DNA from: Macrocystis pyrifera
Lineage: Eukaryota; Sar; Phaeophyceae; Laminariales; Laminariaceae
Length of the DNA stretch: 64,000 bases
Reading direction: 5' to 3'
NCBI GenBank assembly: GCA_031763025.1
Contig: JASSKH010000019.1
Coordinates: forward strand, 11,902,009-11,966,008
In this document: one piece after another, positions 9,666 through 21,820 of the stretch
Position numbering within the stretch: position 1 is the first letter of the stretch
How the letters are laid out: the number at the start of each line of letters is the position of its first letter
Notes under the pieces: generated by a model
The model's input: only the letters and a program-made list of their open reading frames with translations
Told to the model about the DNA's origin: nothing
Databases searched by the model: none
Position numbers and translations under genes: made by a program

Positions 9666-12600
9666 GAAAGTTGTTCTTTTCGAGCGCACGCGCTGGAGAC
9701 AATACGAATGATTATGATAGTGTGCCTGCAGACACCAGTAGCGTTTGGCGCGGGGAGAGTCCGGAGATCACTGTAACTATGTCGACGAGATTCCACTGAA
9801 TATCGTTTGTCCAATTCCGCGGAAAATGCCGATTTACCTTACACCGCTGCTGCACTCGGAGCTCGAGAAACGCCCCGGCCGTCCCTGTTATTTTCCTCTT
9901 TGATTCAGAGCGTAAATTTGAGGCGACGTCAGTTGCCCTACAGCAACCACAGAGGATGAGAGTCGCATTACTTATCAGATTGTGGTTGACTGTGTAGCGC
10001 AAAAGGCGGTCGGTTCCGGCGCAGTGTGAACTCGTGGACCACTGTACATGATGCTGCCGTGCGCTCGTGCTTATTATGCGACAGTTCTAGATCAGGAGTA
10101 AAACCTGCAGCTCTAACGTATCTGTGGCAGGTGTCATTTGACGGCAAAGTGTCGTCAGTTTTCCCAGGAAATTCACCCGGGCTACCGCTTCAATAGGTTC
10201 TCCTGAACATGTTACACCGATTCATTATTGGCCGAGCGGCGAAAAAGGCGCCGGCGGGCGGGCTTGCTTTGTGCTACGCGCGCGACGCGAACGGCGTCTA
10301 AGAGTGATGAAGAAAACTAAACGATTTTGGTAAGCTGCCACTAAATGACGGAGGGGTCGAGGCCGATGATTTCGATGAAGAGCTCGCAAAATCATGAAGG
10401 GCAATAGTCCAACGAACTGCATATTTGTTTTTTCTACACCCACTGTGCATGCATTTTTTTTTCCATCATACTCGAATCATAGCTTGAGATTTTGTGCCTG
10501 ATGGACTTGTTCGACGTGTGCGTGTGTTTATTTGTACTCGTTTGTGTGTTGTTGTCTTCGTGTCGCATTATCAGGCAGGCTCTCATTATTTTACGAGTGT
10601 ATCTACCGGGAGTAGTCGTGTGTTTGCATTACCGATTCCGAGAGTTGTACGTTACCGATTTCCGCAACGCCGGTATCTGATGAAGCTGGCGTTCTGGAAC
10701 TGACGCGTGTGACTTTTGTCGCTGAAAGTCATTGCGAGTTTGTGTCGCTTTGTTCCGTCGTACTGGTGTATTTTTTGTGCAACAGGATATCGTTATGTTA
10801 CAGTTTTGTATCTTACGAGCACACAAGGCCTACATACCGCATGTGTCAGGCTGCCTTGCCTCATGTACCTCTATACTACCTCTGCAGTACTCGGCTCCAG
10901 CGAAGCTTTGGCAACCACTTATACTTGCACACAACAGAGAGGCTGTGCACTGTGTGCTATCTCTTTGCTATTTCGCTCTGCCTGTATACAAATCTTCTCC
11001 CCTTTCTTCTTGGAATTTGAATTGGTCGATGTTTGATAGGACATCACGAGAACCCACCGCTTGTAATTTGAAGTGGTCGATGTTTGATAGGACAACATCA
11101 CGAGAACTCATCGCGAGTGAACAGCTTTCCCGACAAAGTGAAGTAAATAACTATGAACGAGTAAGTGCAGCTAGAAGACTATGTACGGTGGAACATACAC
11201 CTATTTGCCGATCGCAGTTTCTCTTGAACGTGATGTATATTGATATTATCGAGTAATGTCTCTGGCATAAAATATAGTATCCTGTTCGACTTTGACCCTC
11301 GACAGTAGCAGTCCAATATCATTTTTTATAGCGGAAGCAGCCTTCGTTGTACCACTATTCCCACAGACCCCCAAAAACATACAAACAAACAAACAAACAT
11401 TCTTCATATATAACTGAAGCGCACCCCACTCCTGGACGCTGTGCATCGACCGTAAGTGTCGGGTGTAGTTTGCATGTAGAGTATACCTCCAATTTTTGCG
11501 AAGCGATCAAAGGACGTTGATTGACAGAATGCGCAACACAAGAAAATACCATCATCATATTGGTATCAAAAGAGTACTAACGTCGTCTAAAACAAATGAT
11601 GTCTACTTGAAACGTATGGAGTCAACGCACACGCTGCACGCGTCGTGCATTATTTGGTTTGATCTGAACAGTACTCTCTAAATCGATTGCACTTCACACG
11701 CACCACTATTGCTCGTGCGACCGGCCAGGATTGAAGCGCGCCTTATGTATTTCGTCTCAGGCGCACCTAAATCGCCCCCCCGACTGATGTTATAAATCGC
11801 GTTCTTCTTTATTGGCTGTTTTAAGTCGTTGCAACGCTCGTCTGGGGCACAGCTGCAAATATGCCCTCCCACCCTGTGATCCAGACAACTGATTATGGTG
11901 TTTGCCCCCACTGTCACATAGTGCCCAGTTGAAGCTGGCAAACGTGCGAAAACCCCGAATACATTGATGAATGCAAACCAAAACTCTGGTGCTCTCATAT
12001 TGTCGAGAAGCTTGATTTGATGCATCGACGATTCACTCTTCCACCCGTGGACCTCCACTATCTACGGAAGCGCGCATTTGTCCTGATGGGCGCATAACTC
12101 TCCCTTTTGGGCTTTAGCGCTCACCTAACGATGTCTGAGTCACCACCCGTGGGGCGCGGGATGTGGGTAGTACGTGTCATGTTAGCCCTCCAAAGCAGTA
12201 AGTACATCACCAGAACTGTATACGGCCTGGCTCGAGCACCTGAAACTGAAACAAATAACGGAAATGCTTGTTTTCGATGTTTCACGCTACGTCTCGTGGT
12301 GGCCGGCCTTGATGCTCAAAATCGAGACAACCGCATCATTGTTCCGCTTCCGTAACGGCGACGACATCGTCCACTTCAATGATCGATTGGAAAAGTGTGC
12401 AGCGCCTCGTACGTACGACGAGCGTCATGAATATGGTGCTGGACTTGGAGCGTGGTCGGTACGTTTTACTAGGGTTGCAGCAGACTCGAACGAATCGGAA
12501 GTGAAACAACCCTGCTCGAGGAGTATGCACCAGGACCGCGTAGTAGCATTGATTATGTCGTGACATAACTCCTCAATATCTCGCACGTTTGACATCCAAT

Positions 12601-15039
12601 ACCTCTCGCGCGTTGAGCGTCCTGCTACGGATAATTGGATTGATCCCCAACGTCACCGAAATAGTATTGCGGAAATCCAGTTCGGATACTTGGCGTTGAT
12701 CAACAGCACGAAAAGGGTTATTTCACGGGAGCGAGTAGAACCTATGAAAGCAACAACAGAGATTGATTTTCAACGTCGGAACGACGACACTGGTTCAGCC
12801 AGCGGCAGCACGTAGCGAGAAACAACGCGGCACCGTATCCAGCACTCGACCAACCTATTCCATCATGGCCCAGTTGCTCACCCCCCCCACCCCCATAAAG
12901 GTTATTCTAACGTACAACATTGTCTCAGAACGGCAGGGCGAGGTAGAACGGCGCACGCGTGAAGCCCAGAGACGCGTTAGATGTCATGTAGAAGTAGAGG
13001 GAGCTGGCGCAAAAACGAAACTCTACCCCACTTCTGCTATTCAGGTACAGAGCGGGAAACTACTTGCCCAAACAGAGGGTCAAGCAATAGTACATGCTGG
13101 TGCCAGTAGCACACACCGGAACCGAATCCCTCTTTAGCCTGTCCACTGAAAGCACCGGTGTTCATGCCGTCAGTGGTGCGTTCTGGCTGTCAATTGCCGT
13201 TCGTGATGTCACCCACGCCCTCCCCCGCCCCTCCCGATCTCTCCACTTTGCACGCACGACAGCTGCCGTGACTTCGATGCAGTGAGCTACGACGCCACTG
13301 AGGTTTCACGCAGAAATGAACCTGACACAAATAATATTTCTCTCTTCCCAAAGCCCGTCCTACTCAGGTTATTCCAGGGGCCGGGCAAGTGTGGCGGACT
13401 TTGTTGACCTCTATGATGGCGCGATATTATGGACATGGGCCCTGGCTTGTGCTTTCCCACGCAACCCTCACCTGCCGTGGCAATTCCTTGTGCCGGCTCT
13501 CTTCCATCGTTCACAATATCAAAGGTTGATGTCTTCCGCCATTGAGTTTAGCTCTGTTCAGCATCATTTGTCCGTTGTTCCCCCTTTCTGGTCGGTTGCC
13601 GGCGCATTACAGTCGTCGCTTTCGCCTAAGTGAAAAACGTGTGCACGACTAACGAGGACCACATCCATGAGTACAAACCCACGTTCGCTTTATCGTGTGA
13701 CGCCAGCGTGCCTCCTGGTGTTGTCCTACGACTAGAGTGCAAGCGCAGCGGGTTGTTGAGAGAGTGAAGACCAGAAGGTGCAACTTCTTCAATGCAAACA
13801 GTAACGTCAGCACCAGCAGTATCCCCCTGTGCTCTACCATAGCTGTAAATGTGATTGCGTATCAGTCGATTGTATGTACGATCAATATAATGTACTCGCA
13901 GAGTCTGAGGCGCAAACCAATGCCGACCACGGTTGCTGCCGTGTGAAGTAGTAGGTAAAGTATATAGTGAGCTCGTGCGGTGCAGATGACAACCATCTAC
14001 TGGAGAGACAGACGCGCAGTTTGCGACCGGTAGACGGCAGCCGTGCAAGATGTGACGCACCAAACAGGTGTCTCCCTCGTAGGCCGCATTGTCTTACAGC
14101 AGTACCTGGTACAACAACAGGGCAGTACCCCTCCTGCACCTGCGCATACGGTCGGAGAGCTTTCATGCAGTACGAGGTGAGGTGCCCTTCTCCTCCCCCG
14201 CCCTTCGCCAGCACATACCATACTTAGACACCATCCCACATGTATTATATACGTAGTACGTAGGGCTAAATCACACTCCCCTCTTCTCCCTTCTCGACGA
14301 CTTTCATCCAACTCCCTCTCGCCCTTTCATTCACCCAAGATGCCCAAAAATGGGAGACCATTTTCTAGACGCAACAAGGTCGATTTTGGCCTTGACGTAC
14401 TGCTTTTAGTGTAGGGGGCGGTCAGACAAGGAGTCAAGCCGCGGTCTCCGACACTAATGACATATTTGACTGCCACCTATCTAGAGGCTGGTGTCACGCC
14501 GGGGTTCTCGTTCGAACCCGCGAGCTTCGTCCAAGCCAGCACTATTAACAGAATACTGCTCATTTCGTCGAAATCAGTAGGGTTCCTCGCGAACAAACCG
14601 CAGCAGGTGGAAAGCAAATAGTAATTAATACTCTATGTACGACCCACTCTTCCATCTGCGCTTACGAAAATTTAAAAGAAGGGGGCATTTTTCAACGGGA
14701 AATAAAAATCATCAATCGTTACCGTTACCGACTGAGTGCCAGGTATACCTTACATCTTGCCGTATTACAATGCGAAACTTCGAACTAATTTAAGGGGCTT
14801 GTTTTACGCGCTGCCACTTCCTGCGTCGACGAGCTCCTCCCCCCCCCCACGAACAAAACACGGGACTTCGGCAGCAGTATCAACTGCTGTGCTGTCACAC
14901 AGCTCCCTTGCCTACCTACCAGAAACGAGGGATCTGTTTTGCACTCCTTAACGAGGCCATGGCCTGCCACCATGAAGGGGAGACGGCGGGACGATGGCTA
15001 AGACAGAAATACCGCTATTTAGCACGTACCCCCCACCCC
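9666..15039. other. Gene-poor region, no supported gene
   Basis: Only short open frames with no family resemblance. One feature is a diverged tandem duplication at 11,014-11,113. A GC-rich stretch at 13,130-14,330 has several frames of 60-145 codons on both strands, none with recognisable motifs or consistent composition. I see no splice-linked gene model. Confidence 0.4.
11014..11113. repeat. Two-copy tandem duplication, about 51 bp
   Basis: Copies begin at 11,014 and 11,065. Both carry a TGGTCGATGTTTGATAGGAC core followed by ATCACGAGAAC; the second has a 3-bp insertion and several substitutions. No coding role is evident. Confidence 0.75.
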
Positions 15040-15150
15040 CCCACTTCCTGGTAGATGAAAACCCGACGTGTTCCGTCCCAGTAGTGTACGTAGGGAGGAG
15101 AGGGTCCATGGTCGTACGACTACGGCCATGCAGGCTGCGACAGAAAAACC
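15040..15150 (+). repeat. LINE 3'-tail copy 1
   Basis: Shares GATGAAAACCCGACGTG, TTCCGTCCCAGTA, GAGGGTCCATGGTCGTACGA and CTACGGCCATGCA with the tails near 15,267 and 17,386. Solo tail copies fit 5'-truncated target-primed insertions. It is followed by C-rich sequence and, at 15,240, by a poly-C run. Confidence 0.6.
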
Positions 15151-15239
15151 ACTGTAAACAATCCCACAGCCTACCCCCCCGCCCCCCTGCCCACACTGGG
15201 CTACGGCAGCAGTACAGAAACACCATCACATAGCCAATA

Positions 15240-15260
15240 CCCCCCCCCCCCCCCCCCCCC
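15240..15260. repeat. Poly-C tract, 21 bases
   Basis: Uninterrupted C run lying between two LINE tail copies. Other C or G runs occur at 15,381-15,404 (one A interruption), 15,731-15,760, 18,609-18,624, 22,285-22,297 (G) and 28,123-28,150. Confidence 0.9.
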
Positions 15261-15266
15261 GCCGCC

Positions 15267-15404
15267 CCTGTGCGAGCAATGTCTCCCTGGTCGGCGAAAA
15301 GCCGACGTGCTCCGTTCAGACATCGTAGGGATGCGAGGGTCCATGGTCATAGACTACGGCCATGCACTATATTGAGTACACCCCCCCACCCCCCCCCCCC
15401 CCCC
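15267..15404 (+). repeat. LINE 3'-tail copy 2 ending in a C-rich run
   Basis: Contains GCAATGTCTCCCTGGTCGGC, CGTAGGGATGCGAGGGTCCA and CTACGGCCATGCACTATATT, matching the tail after the LINE coding remnant near 17,386. It ends in GAGTACA followed by a C run interrupted once by A. Confidence 0.65.
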
Positions 15405-15730
15405 GTGCCCCTCCTGTTCCCCACCAAATGTGATTTTACGTGATACACACAGCAGTGCCGCTGCTGCTGCTGCTGTTGCGAAAAACAAGGAAACGTCTGG
15501 CACCGGGCACAGACTACTACTGTAAGGGACAGTTGATTGCTTGATCGATAATTCTAATTTAGACCGACCTTCGCGATCTTGTAAAAAATAACAGACGAGA
15601 GCTGAAGTACCCAACTGTAGAATCTAGCTTACGTACGTACTTGGTTTTGGGCACCATCGCTTGGTCATGCATATACTCCAAGGAAAGCAAAGGAAACAAT
15701 TGCGCACCAGTATATCGAAACGACCACCCG

Positions 15731-15731
15731 C

Positions 15732-15760
<29 letters not shown>
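15731..15760. repeat. Poly-C tract, 30 bases
   Basis: Uninterrupted run of C, the longest in the window. No adjacent LINE tail is visible here, so its origin is unclear. Confidence 0.9.
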
Positions 15761-15762
<2 letters not shown>

Positions 15763-16751
15763 ATTAGTCAATGGGTGCCCAAACGTAAGCTTTGAAGCTA
15801 TCGGGGCTGGCTGGCGCCACACCACTCCTGATACTAACTACTACACCCTGCAGCGGACGGACTACTTGCAACCCTCTTAATCAGGACTGTGGCTCCGTGT
15901 TCGGGACAACTTACTTAACATTTGAGTAATTTTGTCCCGAAAACGGGACTGCAGCTCTAGTAAAAGGGTTATATGCCGGTACATGGGGACTACGTGTAAA
16001 GTCGCCTGGAGTGGAAAACCCGTTTTGTTTTTCAATGAGCGCCTGGAGGAGCACGCCGGTAGCTGCCTGCCCTCCTAGCCAACATGCGCAGGCCGCTCTT
16101 GGGCTCCTCTGTATCCCGGGACTAGAGCAAAGCCACGTATAAACCCAACGCTACTTACTGGTGCCACCCAACCTTATCCCAACTCCCTAGTATCACAAGA
16201 TCGTCTGGCGGCACAAACGTCTGCGCTGCAAACGCCATTTCTCACTTTGCTTGCTACGGCTCTCACCTGTATATCGAATATTTTGCACATCGATCAAGTC
16301 AAATAAAGTCAACCAAAGCTTGCAACGAACGACATGTTTTGGTGCTTGGCTTGGGTTATCTCAGACCTCGGCATATGCGGTACCATGCATAAATTCAGAC
16401 AATAGTACATACATGCGTACCAGTGCGAGTACGTACGCTGTACATGCCGTCCGAATGACCAAACGACAGGTGGTTCAGCGCGAAACACACGCCGCACCCA
16501 CAAAATACAAACATATAGCGCAAAGGACGCAGAACCTTGACCGCCCGGTATGTGTACGTGCCTGTCCCCGCCTCAAACCGACAACGCTCACGACACTGAT
16601 ATTACCAGGAAATGATTGTATGCGCTTAATATAGGCATGTCGGAACTGCTGCGACACGAGGACTTTATGCACGCGTCCAGAATACATAGGCAAGAATCGG
16701 CATCATAAGAGGAGTCGGGCTCACTTGCAAGCCTTTCTTCCCCCCCCACCT
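15761..16751. other. No gene seen
   Basis: Only short frames without recognisable motifs. The plus-strand frame at 16,251-16,634 (127 codons) shows no family signature. Confidence 0.35.
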
Positions 16752-17372
16752 GGCCGATAGGTACAAGGCAGAAATAGAAGAAAGGATATAAAGAAGGGAA
16801 AGGCTAGCGCCAAGAAACAAGGTGGAATCGGGAAAACACTTAGAGATATACGGGGGATTGAGGGAAGGAATAGGAATGAACACGTAATTGCATGGCTCAA
16901 TGGACTGCGCGAAAACGCTGAAACTGCGCTTTCGTGTGGGGGACCTGGACCTGCCCGAAAGAAGAAAGAGGTACACCAGTAGCCGGGAGGAGGAGGAAGT
17001 AGACGCTCAGATGTGCCCGTGTGGCAAAGCAATAGATAGTAGAACTCACATAGTAGGAGAACGTAAAGTATAAAAGGAGGAACGGGATGTGAAGGAGAGG
17101 AGATGAGGAAAATAGACCAATGTGACATGGAGGAGTTTGATACAATGAATAGCAGCGAGAAAACAATCGCTATCCTAGGAGATAGATGGTGGCAACAGGA
17201 GGCCAAACAGGACGGGGATAAGATTATCAAAACGTTTCTATGTAATATATGGAAATAACGTAATGAGAGCCCAATTGTTGGAGGTGTCTCTATTAGGAGT
17301 AGGAACGGTGCTCCGTCTCGAGAGGGATGCGTGGGCAATGGCCAAATGACTAAGGCAAGCAACAAATGAGTT
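16752..17372 (+). mobile_element. 3' end of a non-LTR (LINE) retrotransposon ORF, broken
   Basis: The plus strand reads a coherent C-terminal RT tail in pieces. KVESGKHLEIYGGLREGIGM is followed by MDCAKTLKLRFRVGDLDLPE, then QMCPCGKAIDSRTHIVGE, the terminal CxC...H zinc-knuckle-like motif common at LINE ends. After a frameshift near 17,095 comes EMRKIDQCDMEEFDTMNSSE, then KTIAILGDRWWQQEAKQDGD, an internal TAA near 17,257, and GGVSIRSRNGAPSREG to a TGA at 17,370. Upstream RT domains are absent, so the copy is 5'-truncated. The long open frame on the opposite strand (16,721-17,551) is a shadow of it. Confidence 0.7.
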
Positions 17373-17520
17373 CGCGCTAAGTGCAAGCAATGTCTGCCTG
17401 GTCCGTGAAAACCTGGCATGCTCCGTCCCGGCATTGTAGGGATACGAGGGTCTATGGTCATACGACTGCGGCCATGCATGAGATCGAGTACATCTCTACT
17501 ATCGATTACACCGCCCCCCT
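17373..17520 (+). repeat. 3' untranslated tail of the LINE remnant
   Basis: Directly follows the LINE stop and carries the tail sequence shared with 15,040-15,150 and 15,267-15,404 (GTAGGGATACGAGGGTCTAT, CGGCCATGCATGAGATCGAG), ending in C-rich sequence. This is what ties the two orphan copies to this LINE family. Confidence 0.65.
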
Positions 17521-17840
17521 CCCGCGGCCGATATGATACTGTACCGCACAACTACTATATCGCGAAAGGCCAAAGCACTGACTGCGACGAACACTTGCTT
17601 TCGCTTCGTTGACACAGTAAATGATGGCCTCGAAGCTTGAAAAGCAAAAGCAGCTCAACCTTTCCGCTTCGGCCATCTCCACTGCGCCCTAGCTTACAGC
17701 AGCCTGGAAAGCGAAAGCAGTGCCATGCAATCAAAATCATTCACCTGGCCAACCCCAGTGAAAAGTCGGCAAAAGCGTGGAAAGCGAAAGCAATCAATCA
17801 ATCCTACACTTGCCTTCTTGCGCTTTGCCCCCATCCACTA

Positions 17841-17945
17841 CTACGGGGGTCCATAGTTAATACGACTTATGGTATACATAAAAACCTATATATTTACCAA
17901 TTTTTACTAACAAAATTTGGTCCCGTTAACTATGGACCCCCGTAA
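17841..17945. mobile_element. MITE copy A, about 105 bp, TA target site
   Basis: Terminal inverted repeats: the left end reads CTACGGGGGTCCATAGTTAA and the right end, read on the other strand, TTACGGGGGTCCATAGTTAA. TA dinucleotides flank both ends (17,839-17,840 and 17,946-17,947), as for Tc1/mariner-type elements. The interior is AT-rich and non-coding. Three relatives lie at 33,486, 42,383 and 48,639. Confidence 0.85.
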
Positions 17946-18122
17946 TAATATGTTGGCCTACCCCCCTTTGGCTTTATCTTTCGCGTCGACCCTCCTGGCT
18001 CCGCCCTCGGCTTTATCCCGAACGCCATACATACGAATCAATAACAATAACGAATCGGACAAGAACGAGACAACGAAGATAACAACGAAATACACAACAA
18101 CAGCGACAAGAACAAGGAAACT

Positions 18123-18426
18123 TTCCAAGGGCGTGTTCAGTCTGGTATACACTCTGGGGTACGCCGGTACATACCCGACCTTCCAAGAGTGTGTTTAGTA
18201 GGGTATGTGATCTAGGGTACTCCAGGTACATATCACACCTGCTTGTATTGCTTGTAAACCCGGGCACGTACTCGGCTTCTCCCACAGTAGTGTACACCCT
18301 ACCAAAATATAGTAGGAAATATACCCTGGGGTGTCCGGGTACCAATCCTGATTGTTTTGGTGATACTCGGGTACATACCTGGGTATACTCCGAGAGCATG
18401 CGCTCTACTGAACAGCCCCTTGGGAA
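18123..18426. mobile_element. Inverted-repeat element, about 300 bp
   Basis: The left end reads TTCCAAGGGCGTGTTCAGT. The right end read on the opposite strand is TTCCCAAGGGGCTGTTCAGT. The interior is rich in GGGTAC/GTACCC words and contains an internal degenerate copy of the left end near 18,180. No coding capacity. It looks like a non-autonomous DNA element; no clear target-site duplication is seen. Confidence 0.55.
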
Positions 18427-19456
18427 CCTCACCCTCGTTGTCACCAACGTGGGGGCGTACTCCCCTTCGTCTCTTTTTGGTGACAATCTAACCAGTACGA
18501 TGCGCTCTCACAAACGCCACGCGTGGCACGTCCACCACCACGGACAGACACGTAGTGTGGGTCTAAATTATTGACACATAGGCACAACACCATTTTGCCC
18601 TCATGCCACCCCCCCCCCCCCCCCGGCTCTATCGTGTAAAGTAACAGTAAAAGGGCACACGACACACGCCTCATTTTGAGGGGAACTCCAAGGCCAACCC
18701 CCCAACTAAGGACGGAAGTAATTCGACCAAAAGCTTCCCCATTGTTTTTAATTCGCGGCGCAGCTACAAAGTAGTCACTCTCACTCTTCCACGCACCAAA
18801 TTCTTCAACAAAGAGCATTCTTCTAGCGCTCGCTACTGCTTTACAAGAACTACGCAATACTCTTGTTCGTTCCCGCTGAAAGTCACGTCACACGGTTCAG
18901 TTTCGCGATTCGTATGTTTGTTTACTTTCAATTCGGCGAGCAAAATATGTTTCGAAGTGTTGGCAAAGGTGACAGCGCTATCAAACCATTATCACAAAAC
19001 CCCGACAACGCGCGTATAAAAACGCCAACCACTAAGGGGCAAAAATCGTCGCGCAGGGCAACATCTCTCATCGCACACGTGTTTTTTCGCGGCAAGAATT
19101 AGGGCTCTCGACCGCACGCGAAACACCTACTTTACAATATCCCGTATACTTCGTATAGCGCACATTTCAAGGACGAAAATAAAATGTTGAGGCCGGTCGC
19201 AAATCAAAAAGCAATTAACAGAAGTAGTCATCAGCAGAGGTCAAAATCGAATTTCAGGCGTTCGTCGACCGCCGCATCCAGAGCTCCCTCCCCCCATCCA
19301 GTCTAGCCCCTCGCCCCCCCATCAGGTAGCTGCTGAAAAAAGAAAACATGCCACAATCGCCCTTCTCCTCTCCCTTCGCCGCTTTCAAAAGTCGACCACC
19401 CCCCCCGCGGTTTTATCCCTCACCAAATCGGGGCTTGCGGCGACCGCGGCCGGGCC
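18427..19456. other. No gene seen; contains a poly-C run
   Basis: Contains a C run at 18,609-18,624 and short frames only. The minus-strand frame at 18,441-18,857 (138 codons) has no recognisable motif and its composition is not distinctive. Confidence 0.35.
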
Positions 19457-20517
19457 TCAGATAGCGGTGAGATGAGCGCCCGAAGCCCGGGGAGTTGCAT
19501 CCAACGGCGTTGTCACAGTGATTGGCTCGTGACCGTTGCAGGCATCACCCCGCTGCTGTCCGGTGGCAAGGTTCCAGAAGCGTTGGTCCACGGAAGAGGA
19601 AGAAGCGGCCACGAGCGGAGGCAAGAGCCCGCCGGTATTAGCGAAGCTTGCGCCAGTAATTCCCTCGTGGTTAGCGAAGGTATGCTGGGTCTGCTGCGGC
19701 TGCTGCTGTTGCTGCTGCAGCGTCGGCGGCGGGCAGCAAATAAACTGCCGCTTGCCGGGAAGGTGCAAGCCTCGTCCCCCCCCGGCGACCGCACCCGCTC
19801 CCCCCCGCCAATACCACCGTCACCAGTAGCACCGGAGGAGGGGCCGCATTCCGGGCCGGAAAGCAACGCCACCAGGGTCGACAGCCTCTCCTCAGCGTAT
19901 TCCGGCGTCCACGACGAAATAGGACTGCTGATTCCGTGACCTTACGCTATGCGTGCAGTGTTGTATCGGTCGTGGGCCCTGCCACTGCCAAAAGCGGTCG
20001 TCTTAAGCTCGGGCCCGCCGCTGCCGCTAGCGTGGCGGCCGGGAAACACCATGATAGGGGAGCACGAGCGTGGAGGTAGCCGGCCATTTCGGACGTCTCG
20101 CCAGGTGGTGATGCCAGACCGGCCGCCGTTCACGGTAACGGCCAACGAAGGTTGGTCATAAAATATTCTCCTTCTGCTGCCACCAGCGCCGAGGTGGTGG
20201 TCTTCATCTCTCAAGCTCCCCCTCCCCCCGTCCCCGGAGAACTCGTCGCAGCCATCAGATCGCCTCATCCTCCAGGCTCTTCCCGAATATCTCTGAATCT
20301 TCGCACCTCGACGAACTTGCCCGTTGCTTGCGGGATCTGACCGCGGCGGCAGGTGCAAGAACGACGGGCACCCGTATCCTACCCCCATCCCGCGCAAGCC
20401 GGCGGTGCCCGAGTCTAACCCGATCGTGGAGTGATGACGCGAATCAGCAGCAGCAGCACTCATGTTATCGCCGCAGGGCATCATGGGCGGCAGGACGGCA
20501 ACCTTCGCAGCCGCCAT
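19457..20517 (-). other. GC-rich patch, possible minus-strand exon(s) of an unidentified gene
   Basis: The minus strand has overlapping open frames with protein-like stretches. MAAAKVAVLPPMMPCGDNMS opens at 20,517 with a reasonable start context (CTCCATGG). Further down come SSPISSWTPEYAEERLSTLV and, in another frame, a Gln run followed by TQHTFANHEGITGASFANTG. G runs between them could hide introns or indels. No domain is recognised. The strand is a preference, not a certainty. Confidence 0.3.
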
Positions 20518-20778
20518 GGAGTTGAACTGCGGGGTGGTGCGTCGGCAGGGGGGGGGGGCGGCGCCGGCCTCGCCGTCGGCGAGGCCACGCCGACGACACC
20601 GGCGCCTGCGTGAGCCCGGGCGGGGGACCCGGCAGAACCGAGCTTGAGAGCAGAGACGGAGGCCCGCTTCCTGCTCTGCTGCTTGAGGCGGTGGTGACGC
20701 TAGTGAGGAAGGCGAGGCTCCTTGCCGGCGGGGGCGACAACAGCACCGGTCTTTATCTTGACCCGGGGCGGCGGGGAG

Positions 20779-21144
20779 ATGGACGAAGTCTGCGAAGGTC
20801 TAGGAGCGGCAGGTGGGAGCGTCGCCGCGCAAACGCTAACGGTGGCGTCTGGCGGGCAGCCCTATTTTCTTGCGTTGGTGGGAAGAACCTTCTACCCCTT
20901 GGCCGAAGAGGCTGACATTGCTCGCCATCCCACCTGTGTCGACGCCGACTTCTGTTACGGCGTGGTGGCTTGCTTCTTCTGCCGAGGTCCGAGAGCTTTC
21001 GAGAACGACAGTGGTGCGACGCAGACCCGCTTGGCGGGAGACTTGCGCAGGGCCGGGTCGGCGGTGGTTGCGGTGGCGGTCGTGTTGGGGGCGGTGTCGA
21101 TGGTAGCCGTGGTACTCGCCAACGTCGTCCCGCGCATGCGGTGA
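20779..21144 (+). CDS. Hypothetical small membrane protein (weak)
   Basis: A 121-codon frame starting MDEVCEGLGAAGGSVAAQTL, with a protein-like centre (YFLALVGRTFYPLAEEAD, then DADFCYGVVACFFCRG) and a hydrophobic C-terminal helix (AVVAVAVVLGAVSMVAVVLA) that could span a membrane. No family is recognised. A competing minus-strand frame (21,318-20,836) begins with a Leu-rich signal-like stretch, so either could be the shadow of the other. GC-rich codon use keeps many frames open here, so confidence is low. Confidence 0.25.
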   Translation: MDEVCEGLGAAGGSVAAQTLTVASGGQPYFLALVGRTFYPLAEEADIARHPTCVDADFCYGVVACFFCRGPRAFENDSGATQTRLAGDLRRAGSAVVAVAVVLGAVSMVAVVLANVVPRMR

Positions 21145-21606
21145 CGTCATCGTCCTCCTTGACGCCCTTGGGCCCACTCTTCTGGCGCTGGCAAGGCGTG
21201 TGCACGTGTGTGGTAGTGGGCGGGAAGGAAGTAGGAGAGAGGAGGGCGTGTATGAGCCAGCAAGAAGCAGCGGCAGCAGCAACAGTAGCAGCAATGGCGA
21301 AGATGCGTCGAACCACATGACGTCACGTCAAAACGAACAGCACGAGAAAAAAAACACTTGTCGAAGTTCGAAGACTACGGCAGAACACGATGCTACTACT
21401 TATTGATGGTATAATAATCTCACTGCTGTTCTCTCTTCCCCCTTCTCTGTCTGCACGAAAAGTCACACACACAATGCTGCTGTTTGCATAACATAAATAG
21501 GATGAAGTCTTGCTGCTGTCAAGTGTATATGTGTCAGTTTTTTTACACTCATCGAAGCACCGTTCTTTTGTGACCAACGGCGTCCAAAACATCCACCCAC
21601 CAGGTC

Positions 21607-21820
21607 GGTTCATGTCTAGGGGAGTACGCACTGCGAGTACAAAGAGATATCGCACCACACGTACCCTCGTACAACATCTGGACGTCAACAAGCTAGTAGA
21701 AAAAACGGCAGAGCCAACAGAGGTCATGTCTACGAACGCACCGGTACGCACTGAGAGTACAGAGAGATGTCGTGTCCCATGTACCTCGTACAACCTCTAA
21801 CAATCCCAGGGTCAACAACA
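21607..21820. repeat. Two-copy diverged duplication
   Basis: Copies begin near 21,607 and 21,721, sharing TCATGTCTA, GTACGCACTG, GAGTACA, CTCGTACAAC and GTCAACAA in the same order with substitutions and small gaps. Confidence 0.6.

Noticed and set aside
14500-14530. CGTTCGAACCC resembling Pol III box B
   Set aside because: No box A at tRNA distance on either strand; the match may be due to a local palindrome.
16721-17551. Minus-strand open frame of 276 codons, Pro/Leu/Ser-rich
   Set aside because: It is the antisense of the LINE C-terminal remnant, whose plus-strand reading has a zinc-knuckle-like motif and family-like sequence.
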